Positions 43,522 to 50,940 of a stretch of DNA of 64,000 bases are shown piece by piece. The position numbers and the translations under genes were made by a program. Numbering within the stretch: the stretch's first letter is position 1; every line of letters begins with the position of its first letter. The stretch covers positions 3,658,001 through 3,722,000 of the forward strand of contig CP121314.1 of NCBI GenBank assembly GCA_043557195.1, read 5' to 3'. Under the pieces are notes generated by a model, which made no database searches, was not told the DNA's origin, and saw only the letters and a list, made by a program, of their open reading frames with translations. The DNA is from Jejuia sp043557195 (lineage in GTDB: Bacteria > Bacteroidota > Bacteroidia > Flavobacteriales > Flavobacteriaceae).

Positions 43522-45729
43522 ATGAAAAAACAACTACTTATTTTAATAGCCATATGTATATCCATGATTGGTTATTCACAATCAACTTACGTCTTTAATG
43601 GTATTACCTTTACATATACCCCAGGAAGCGGTACTGCCATTGCAACAGATTATGCGGCTGGTGCGGGACCAAATGTAAATATACCAGCAACAATAAATAT
43701 TGGTATACCATATGATGTTGTTGGAATAGCTACTGGTGCTTTTCAGCAAAAGAACTTAAACAGTGTTACAATACCCAATACAGTTACCATTATTGAAGGT
43801 AACGCTTTTAGAGATAACAATTTAACAAGTGTCACCATTCCAGATAGTGTAACCAGTATCGGTGTTTCTGCTTTTAGAGATAATCAAATAAATAATTTAG
43901 TGATTGGGAGTGGTATCTCTACTATTACTGGACAAGCCTTTCTTGGAAATAATTTAACAAGTTTGGTAATACCTAATACTGTTACCACCATTGGTAATAG
44001 TGCCTTTTCTAGCAATCAATTAACAAGCATTACGATACCAAGTAGTGTTACAAGTATTGGTAGTTTCGGGTTTTATTTAAACCCATTAACTCAGGTTATT
44101 TGTCATGCAACCATACCACCAACTATTACTACAGATCCTTCTTTCGATTCTATTTCAAGTAACCGTAGCAATGTTGATTTACTTATACCAAGTGGCACCA
44201 CGGCAGCGTATGTTACCGATCCAGGTGCTTTATGGACGGGTTTTAACTCGGTTACAGAGATGCTGCTAGTTGGGGATACTTTTGAGGAAAATTTTATAAC
44301 CTACAGAGTTACTTCTACTTCACTTAATACTGTTGAGGTTTTAGATTATAATACAGCTGGCGGTACTGTAGTTAATATACCTTCTACGGTTCCTTACAGT
44401 GTTTTGACATATGAAATTAACGAAATAGAAGGTAATGCTTTTAATGCCAAAGGATTAACAAGTGTTAGCATTTCAGATAATGTTACAACCATAGGCAATC
44501 AAGCTTTTTTAAATAATAATTTAACAAGTGTTACCATCGGTAATGGCGTTGAAACTATAGGTGGTTTAGCATTTGATAGTAATAATTTAACAAGTGTTGT
44601 TATTCCAAATAGTGTTACAACAATAGGAGCTAGAGCCTTTGATGATAATGCAATTACTGATGTTATAATTGGAAGTGGCGTAACAACAATAGAATTTGGT
44701 GCTTTTAGAAATAATCCGTTGGCTAATATTCTGTCTTTGGCAGTTACACCGCCAAGTATAATTACTGATACTGCTTTTCCAGGTGTTGTAGACTCTTTTA
44801 GCCATGATCGTAGCAATATTAATTTAGTTATAACAAATAACACTACAGACGAGTATGTTACTGATAATGGCGCATTATGGACAGGGTTTAAAATGGTTTT
44901 TGAGGCAACTTCTCCAACCACAGCAGAAGTTTCAAATTACGATCCAGCTAACGGCACTAATGTTGTTATACCTGCAACTGTTACCGCAGGTTTTAATGTA
45001 TTCGATATAAACAGAATTGATAATTCAGCATTTGAAAATATAGGTTTAACTAGTGTTACTATTCCTAATAGTGTTACGGAAATTGGAATTTCGGCTTTTG
45101 AGTTAAATAACTTAACTACTGTAGTAATTCCAGATAGTGTCACGCTTATTGGTACTGCTGCTTTTGTAACTAATTCTATCACAAGTCTTACATTGGGATC
45201 TAATGTTGCTGATATTGGTATAGGCGCATTTGCAGGTAATAATTTATCCGATATTACCATTCCTAGTAATGTTACTTTTATCGGTTTGTTAGCTTTCGGT
45301 AATAACCCTTTAACTAGCGTAACCTCATTAGCTACAACACCTCCCACAATTACAACTGGAACCAACGATACATTTGCTTTTAACCGTAGCAATATAGCTC
45401 TACATATACCACCTGGTACTTTAGGAGCTTATGTTACAGATCCAGGCGCGCTATGGACAGGTTTTAATCCTGTTACTCAAGATGCATCATTAAGTACATC
45501 TAATTTTGAATTAGAGCATGGAATAAAAATAATTACTAATAAAGATGAACTAAAAATAATTGTATCAGGAAGTATAAAACTTGAAAGTTATAGTGTATAT
45601 AGCATTTCTGGAGCAAAAGTGAATAATGGTACAAAAAGCACTATAGCTATTGATAATCTATCAAGAGGTGTATATATTTTAGAACTAACATTTGATACAG
45701 GAAAACTTGTTAAAAAGTTTGCTAAATAG
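43522..45729 (+). CDS. BspA-type leucine-rich repeat T9SS protein
   Basis: A 735-residue protein with signal MKKQLLILIAICISMIGYSQ. It is made of three similar blocks of ~200-230 residues, each opening with a beta strand region and containing several ~23-residue LRR_5 units (LTSVTIPNSVTTIGxxAFxxNN), then the unit SLAxTPPxI and a closing GALWTGF. The C-terminus (IIVSGSIKLESYSVYSISGAKV to ILELTFDTGKLVKKFAK) is a T9SS sorting domain. BspA-like proteins mediate adhesion or host/particle binding in other Bacteroidota; here surface attachment is inferred. A LytS/LytTR two-component pair lies 137 bp downstream. Confidence 0.92.
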   Translation: MKKQLLILIAICISMIGYSQSTYVFNGITFTYTPGSGTAIATDYAAGAGPNVNIPATINIGIPYDVVGIATGAFQQKNLNSVTIPNTVTIIEGNAFRDNNLTSVTIPDSVTSIGVSAFRDNQINNLVIGSGISTITGQAFLGNNLTSLVIPNTVTTIGNSAFSSNQLTSITIPSSVTSIGSFGFYLNPLTQVICHATIPPTITTDPSFDSISSNRSNVDLLIPSGTTAAYVTDPGALWTGFNSVTEMLLVGDTFEENFITYRVTSTSLNTVEVLDYNTAGGTVVNIPSTVPYSVLTYEINEIEGNAFNAKGLTSVSISDNVTTIGNQAFLNNNLTSVTIGNGVETIGGLAFDSNNLTSVVIPNSVTTIGARAFDDNAITDVIIGSGVTTIEFGAFRNNPLANILSLAVTPPSIITDTAFPGVVDSFSHDRSNINLVITNNTTDEYVTDNGALWTGFKMVFEATSPTTAEVSNYDPANGTNVVIPATVTAGFNVFDINRIDNSAFENIGLTSVTIPNSVTEIGISAFELNNLTTVVIPDSVTLIGTAAFVTNSITSLTLGSNVADIGIGAFAGNNLSDITIPSNVTFIGLLAFGNNPLTSVTSLATTPPTITTGTNDTFAFNRSNIALHIPPGTLGAYVTDPGALWTGFNPVTQDASLSTSNFELEHGIKIITNKDELKIIVSGSIKLESYSVYSISGAKVNNGTKSTIAIDNLSRGVYILELTFDTGKLVKKFAK

Positions 45730-45781
45730 CTTATACATTTTGATAATACTTGTTTAAGAAATAAAGCCCCGTTTCTTTTTT

Positions 45782-45823
45782 AATTAACCGTAAGCGTTTT
45801 AAATAAAGCTCTTGCGGTTAATT
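45782..45823. promoter_or_regulatory. Long hairpin upstream of the LytS-like kinase gene
   Basis: AATTAACCGTAAG (45782-45794) pairs with CTTGCGGTTAATT (45811-45823) with one G-T pair: 13-bp arms and a 16-nt loop. No T run follows on the plus strand, so it is not a typical terminator for the upstream gene. It may be a regulatory leader or operator for the next gene. Confidence 0.45.
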
Positions 45824-45866
45824 GTTAAATATATTGTTTATTAGTACTTTGATCGTTTAGTTTTAT

Positions 45867-48047
45867 ATGAAAAGTATTCAAAATATTGTAGCCTTATTTC
45901 TTTTGACTCTTACTCAGTTAGCTCTGTCTCAAAACGCTAAAATAGATAGTCTAAAGACTGAATTACATCATCATAAAACAATTGATTCTACTCGAGTTAG
46001 CTTATTAAATAATCTAGCATTCGCCTTAAAGAAAATAGATACTACAGCTGCTGAAGCATATTTGAAAGAATCTAGTGAAATTTTAGAGGTAGTTAATTTT
46101 CCTAAGGGAAGAGCCAAAAACATGCTTCTTAATGGTATAATTAGTGCTCAAAAATCAAAATTTGAAGATGGTTTTTCGTTATATGAAGCATCTCTTCAAT
46201 TAAATAAAGATATTGGGTATGCTAAAGGAATTATAGAATGCTATCTAGAAATGGGAGATTTCTATTATAGAAAAGGAATTCAACAAAAAGCTATAGATCA
46301 TTATCAAAAAGCATTAATAATAGGCAAAAAATTAGATGACAAGGAAGCTATATTCAAGCTTTTAAATGATTTAGGGTGGTCTCATATTTTGCTTGGAAAC
46401 TACGATGAAGCAGAAGCATATTACAAAAATGCATTGGTCTTTAGTGAAGTCACAAAAAACAGAAGACTACTTGCAAATGCCTATAGTGACTTAGGAATTA
46501 TTTTTTCTTATAAAGGCAATTATAACATAGCACTTAAATATTACAATAAGTCAATTGAGGTTGCACAAAAAGCATCAGATAGTATAGCCATTGGAAATGC
46601 CTTTGGCAACATGGGACCAATTTATACTGAATTGGAAAACTATGATGAAGCCATAAAGTGTTACAACAAATCTCTACTATTTTTGAGGGGTGAATATAAA
46701 AATGCAACCGCCAGTAACTTTAATAATTTAGGTCTCGCCTATACTGCTAAAAAAAACTATAAGACTGCCCAAGAATATCTGCTCAAATCGAAAAAAGTAT
46801 ATCAACAAATTGGGGATAAAGGAGGTGAAGCGACCGTTCTTAATAATATTGCAGATATTCATTTAGGGCTAAAGGAATATAATAGGGCAGAGCAGTGCTT
46901 TAACCTAGGGAAAAAATTAGGTTTAGAAATTGATAATGAAAGAATAATCTGCTATTCGTACTTAGGGTTAGCTAAAATTTTCATTACAAAAAATAAGTTT
47001 AATGAGGCCTTAATTTGTACTTATAAAGGAAAAAAAATTGCAGATAAGCTTAAACTTTTAAACTTCCAAAGAGATAGCAACGAGTTGCTCTCAGAGATAT
47101 ACAATAACATGGGCAACTATAAAAAAGCTTATGAAAGCCACCAACAGTACAAAATACTTAACGATAGCCTTTTCAATAAGAAAAATATCGAAAAATTGGC
47201 ACAAATGGAATCTGATTATAAATATAAACAAGCCTTAGACTCTGCAAGTATAAGAGAATTAAAACTTACCGAACAAGTTACCGCTACTGGTAGAGATTTA
47301 GAAAAATCCAAGCAGAACTATTTATGGGCTATTATTGGCGTATTACTAATTTCAATAATTCTTGGATCTATAATTTTCTTTCAAAAATTTAAAAGCATTA
47401 AAGTGAAAAATCAAACTATTGCTACAGAGCAAAAATTGTTACGTAGCCAAATGACACCGCACTTCATCTTTAATTCATTATCAGTTTTACAAGGCATGAT
47501 TTTAAATAAGGAAGATAACAAGTCGGTAACATATCTTTCTAAATTTTCAAAATTGATGCGTATAACATTAGAAAATTCAAGAGATAAGCTGGTGTTGCTC
47601 TCGCAAGAATTACTGGCCATAGAAAACTACTTGGCTCTTCAGGATTTAGAAAATGAATCGTATCAATATTCTATTTCTGTTGACAATACAATAGATAGTG
47701 ATGTATTTCAAATCCCACCAATGCTCATTCAGCCCTTTGTTGAAAATGCCATAGAACATGCTTTTACAGAAAACTTAAACCCCAAAATAATCGATATAAA
47801 CCTTAATTATTCAAATAAAAATTTAATTTGTACAATTACCGATAATGGTATTGGTATAAATGCACAAAAAGACATTAAAAACGGTAATAAAACATCTTTG
47901 GCCACGACCATCACTTCAGAACGATTAAAAATTTTATCTAATGATTTAAAAGTTAAGGGTTGGGTAACCATCGAGGATAGGCAAAATTATAATGAGCAAG
48001 GGACTATAGTTACATTGGTGATTCCGCATAAACTTGTTGAAGTATAA
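45867..48047 (+). CDS. TPR-containing LytS-type sensor histidine kinase
   Basis: A 726-residue protein. A signal peptide (MKSIQNIVALFLLTLTQLALSQ) and about eight TPR units (AIDHYQKALIIGKKL, NYDEAEAYYKNALVFSE and others) extend to ~residue 440; a coiled stretch and one membrane helix (YLWAIIGVLLISIILGSIIFF, about 487-507) follow. The kinase domain has TPHFIFNSLSVLQGMI with phospho-acceptor His532 and the ATPase motif NAIEHAF and TDNGIGI. This is the flavobacterial LytS (His_kinase) form. Its stop overlaps the ATG of the LytTR regulator gene by one base. Confidence 0.93.
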   Translation: MKSIQNIVALFLLTLTQLALSQNAKIDSLKTELHHHKTIDSTRVSLLNNLAFALKKIDTTAAEAYLKESSEILEVVNFPKGRAKNMLLNGIISAQKSKFEDGFSLYEASLQLNKDIGYAKGIIECYLEMGDFYYRKGIQQKAIDHYQKALIIGKKLDDKEAIFKLLNDLGWSHILLGNYDEAEAYYKNALVFSEVTKNRRLLANAYSDLGIIFSYKGNYNIALKYYNKSIEVAQKASDSIAIGNAFGNMGPIYTELENYDEAIKCYNKSLLFLRGEYKNATASNFNNLGLAYTAKKNYKTAQEYLLKSKKVYQQIGDKGGEATVLNNIADIHLGLKEYNRAEQCFNLGKKLGLEIDNERIICYSYLGLAKIFITKNKFNEALICTYKGKKIADKLKLLNFQRDSNELLSEIYNNMGNYKKAYESHQQYKILNDSLFNKKNIEKLAQMESDYKYKQALDSASIRELKLTEQVTATGRDLEKSKQNYLWAIIGVLLISIILGSIIFFQKFKSIKVKNQTIATEQKLLRSQMTPHFIFNSLSVLQGMILNKEDNKSVTYLSKFSKLMRITLENSRDKLVLLSQELLAIENYLALQDLENESYQYSISVDNTIDSDVFQIPPMLIQPFVENAIEHAFTENLNPKIIDINLNYSNKNLICTITDNGIGINAQKDIKNGNKTSLATTITSERLKILSNDLKVKGWVTIEDRQNYNEQGTIVTLVIPHKLVEV

Positions 48048-48784
48048 TGAAAACATTAATAGTAGAAGATAAGGCCTACATTAGAAAAGGGCTGCTAAAT
48101 TTATTAAAACTAATAGAAGCTGGAGTAGAAGTGTTAGGGGAGTGTGCTTCAGTTAAAGATGCCGTGGTAGTAGCCAATGCATGTAAACCAGAATTGGTTT
48201 TTTTAGATATAAATCTCTTAGATGGTACTGCTTTTGATTTTTTAGAACAAACAGAACACTTAACATTTAAAGTGATTTTTATCACAGCCTACGAAGAATA
48301 TGCGCTTAAAGCCATAAAATCTGGCGCAGTAGATTATATACTAAAACCTGTAGATGTAGATGAGCTTAAAGTGGCATTAGATAAGGTTAAAAGTATTACT
48401 GTAGCCGAACAACAAAAACAAATAAAAACAGTGAAAACTGTTTGGAATACTGATGATACCAAATTAATATTATCGCTTCATGACAGCTTTCAAGTTATAG
48501 ATTTAAAAGAATTAATGTATTGTGAATCAGATAAGGGTTATACCACCTTTTATTGTAGTGATAATAAGAAGTATGTAGTTTCTAAAACCCTAAAAGAATT
48601 TGAAGAACGACTCATTAGAGCTAATTTTTTACGTCCACATCAATCGTTTATGGTGAATTTAAAGTTTATAGATAAATACGATAAATCGGGTATTATTTAT
48701 TTAAAGAACGAAAAAAAAATACCAGTATCTTCTCGAAAAAAAGAATCGTTTTTAACTGCGTTTTTGAATAGAAATACACATTAA
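48047..48784 (+). CDS. LytTR response regulator
   Basis: A 245-residue regulator. The receiver has the acidic pocket VEDKAYI, phospho-acceptor Asp54 in LVFLDINLLDG, and the TAYEEYALKAIKSGAVDYILKPVD block with the conserved Lys. The C-terminal LytTR DNA-binding domain is marked by MYCESDKGYTTFYC and the ending NFLRPHQSFMVNLKFIDKYD. Overlap with the kinase gene (TAATG) indicates translational coupling. The targets are not visible in sequence; the adjacent BspA-like gene is a candidate. Confidence 0.95.
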   Translation: MKTLIVEDKAYIRKGLLNLLKLIEAGVEVLGECASVKDAVVVANACKPELVFLDINLLDGTAFDFLEQTEHLTFKVIFITAYEEYALKAIKSGAVDYILKPVDVDELKVALDKVKSITVAEQQKQIKTVKTVWNTDDTKLILSLHDSFQVIDLKELMYCESDKGYTTFYCSDNKKYVVSKTLKEFEERLIRANFLRPHQSFMVNLKFIDKYDKSGIIYLKNEKKIPVSSRKKESFLTAFLNRNTH

Positions 48785-48830
48785 ATATATCACATTATAG
48801 AAATATTTACTAGTTATCACAAAGTTTATT

Positions 48831-49568
48831 TTAAGTTTCCAAATCAAACTTAAAATACTTTACGGCATCTATTTTTCCTTTAACGGCAAAAGCAGCTTTA
48901 TAATCTTTATACGTATCAAAAGGAACAATGTTCCAAAGGTTTTTCTCGTTTTTATCCCAAGCGGTTTCATATAATTCAGCATTATCATCAGAATCCATAG
49001 ATATTGAAAAGGAGTCTAATGGAAATGATAAGCCTTGAGATTTAGCTTTTATAAAGGCTTCTTTCCTGGTCCAACCTCTAAAAAAAGCTTCGGTTTGCTG
49101 ATTTTTTGGAATTTTATGTAATGCACTTATTTCTTGTTTGGAAAAATAGTTGTTTACTATTTCTAATACATTAAAATCTTTTTTAATGTATTCTACATCT
49201 ATACCGATATCATAATCGTTGCAAAATGCGATAACTATCATTTCACCTGAATGGGAAACATTGAATTTCATGGTGCAATCATACTTTATTTTAGGTTTAC
49301 CGAAAGCACAATAATTGAAAATAATATTTTTGGGATGAATTTTTAGATATTTACTTAATAAAAGCCTTAATGCTCCCCTTGCCAATATATAAGTGTTTCT
49401 ATCTTTATAAAACCTAAATGTTTTAGATTTTTTTTTTTCATCAATAGATAGTAGGTCACGATAGTATTCCAGAAATTTTGTGATAGAGTCTTTTTTTATA
49501 ACCCAAACATGAACTTTATTTTCTTCTAGAAGAAGGGTATTCAAGGATGCAATAGTATTTTTATTCAA
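48831..49568 (-). CDS. 4'-phosphopantetheinyl transferase (Sfp type)
   Basis: About 245 residues from TTG at 49566-49568, chosen because this start overlaps the stop of the upstream NRPS gene by 8 bp (TTGAATAA); an open frame continues to 49658 and other starts are possible. Family motifs are ARGALRLLLSKYL, FNVSHSG, the Mg-binding GIDVEYIKK, and the WTRKEAFIKAKSQGL signature. The enzyme attaches phosphopantetheine to the Ser of carrier domains; it is the last gene of the minus-strand NRPS operon and should prime the T domains at 49561-50895 and 55450-58569. Confidence 0.9.
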   Translation of the reverse strand: MNKNTIASLNTLLLEENKVHVWVIKKDSITKFLEYYRDLLSIDEKKKSKTFRFYKDRNTYILARGALRLLLSKYLKIHPKNIIFNYCAFGKPKIKYDCTMKFNVSHSGEMIVIAFCNDYDIGIDVEYIKKDFNVLEIVNNYFSKQEISALHKIPKNQQTEAFFRGWTRKEAFIKAKSQGLSFPLDSFSISMDSDDNAELYETAWDKNEKNLWNIVPFDTYKDYKAAFAVKGKIDAVKYFKFDLET

Positions 49569-50895
49569 CGATAACTTGATCAATTTTTTCTGAAACGTTT
49601 TTAATGTCAGATTTTTCAAAAAGTGTATTGTGATGTCCTTTAGTATAAGTAACAGCAACTTTACCGGAAGTTAAGTTTTTCCATGATTTAATAATGAAAT
49701 CCTCAAACCTTTTATCTTCTTTGTGTGTTAATATAAGAGAAACGTTGCCTGAATGATGCTTAAACTTATATTCTAGACTAATTCTCCTTAAATTTGCTTT
49801 TAGCTTCTCAAGTTCCTTTTCATATGCTTTACCAAATAGTTTTATAATTATCGGTTCAATTAAATAATATCTGTCTTGAAAATATAATTTAATTGTTTGT
49901 ATTGGAGATAGCAATAATCTTTTTAAAAAGAATTTTACCCTAACTTTCATCGTTTCATTATCAGTGGCATTCCAAGCAGATGCCATAGTGTCCATAACAA
50001 TGATGTTAATTTTTTCTTCTGTTTGTTCTAATAAGTAAGCCATTTCATTTCCTACAGATGTGCTAAAGCAATAAACTAAAATATTATAAGGGCCTTTTGG
50101 TTGTATTTGTCTTATTAAGCTTAAATAATCTTTAGCCATCTCTTCAACATTTTCATGCATCGATTCTCCATTATTTAAACCAGATGGGTTAAGAGCATAT
50201 ATAGGCCTTCCTGTTTTTAGATGATCTTTTAATGGACCATAAAAGAAAACATGACCACCTCCAGAATGAATACAAAAAAGAGGGACTTTACCTCCTTCTT
50301 TTCTTATGGTAGTTAATGAACCTTTATTTTCATTATTTACAGTTGTTTTTAAAAGCGCTTTTGATAATTCTTCTATAGTTTGATTTTCAAATAACTGATT
50401 TGGTCTTAGGTTTATACCAAGTTTTCTAGCTTTTGAGACTAATTGAATACTTAATATAGAATCTCCACCAATTGCGAAAAAATTGTCATTAATACTTACA
50501 TTTTCAAGTCCTAATACTTCTTTCCAAAGATTAAATAATTTTATTTGAGTTTCATTCTCGGGAAGCTTTGTATTCCTAAAATTGGCTTTCTCTTTATTGA
50601 TTAGGTTTTTTTGACTGTTCTTTAATTTAGTTTTATCAATCTTTCCATTTGGTAATCGTGGAACACTACTTAATTCGTAAATATTATTAGGAATCATATA
50701 GCTAGGAAGCCTTTTTTTTAAGTAAAACTTAAAATCTTCATAATCTATCGATTTATTGGACTCAATATATGCAGCTAATTGCGTTGGTTTTTTGGCAGAA
50801 TTTGTTTTTAATAATGCTATAAGTTTTAACTTTAGATTATGTTTTTCTTCTTCAGATAAATCTTTGATTTTTTTATTTAAGTATGTTTCTGTCAT
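49561..50895 (-). CDS. NRPS fragment protein: A-domain C-subdomain, carrier, thioesterase
   Basis: A 444-residue protein in the order: linker helix with an acidic/leucine repeat (residues ~10-37), C-terminal part of an adenylation domain (core A9 LPSYMIP at 63-69, A10 NGKIDK at 83-88), carrier domain with GGDSI (Ser146), and a thioesterase domain (~203-440). The nucleophile elbow reads YCFSTS, so position 276 is Cys rather than Ser and both flanking glycines are replaced; Asp302 and His422 (GHHNTLF) complete a triad. The N-terminal A-domain core is absent here but present in the upstream gene, 45 bp away. The two proteins together equal one C-A-T-TE module. Confidence 0.88.
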   Translation of the reverse strand: MTETYLNKKIKDLSEEEKHNLKLKLIALLKTNSAKKPTQLAAYIESNKSIDYEDFKFYLKKRLPSYMIPNNIYELSSVPRLPNGKIDKTKLKNSQKNLINKEKANFRNTKLPENETQIKLFNLWKEVLGLENVSINDNFFAIGGDSILSIQLVSKARKLGINLRPNQLFENQTIEELSKALLKTTVNNENKGSLTTIRKEGGKVPLFCIHSGGGHVFFYGPLKDHLKTGRPIYALNPSGLNNGESMHENVEEMAKDYLSLIRQIQPKGPYNILVYCFSTSVGNEMAYLLEQTEEKINIIVMDTMASAWNATDNETMKVRVKFFLKRLLLSPIQTIKLYFQDRYYLIEPIIIKLFGKAYEKELEKLKANLRRISLEYKFKHHSGNVSLILTHKEDKRFEDFIIKSWKNLTSGKVAVTYTKGHHNTLFEKSDIKNVSEKIDQVIVE

Positions 50896-50940
50896 AAGCT
50901 ATAAAGCGCAACTGAATTATAACAATAATTTATTCTAATA

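Noticed and set aside
44499..45392. Long open frames on the minus strand across the leucine-rich protein gene
   Set aside because: They mirror the repeated codons of the real gene on the plus strand, show low-complexity translations and have no start signals or homology patterns.
50896..50940. Sequencing frameshift as the cause of the split NRPS gene
   Set aside because: The gap holds an untranslatable 45 bp, each protein has a separate helical linker, and the second has its own ATG; a simple one-base error would not create this. It still deserves a read check.
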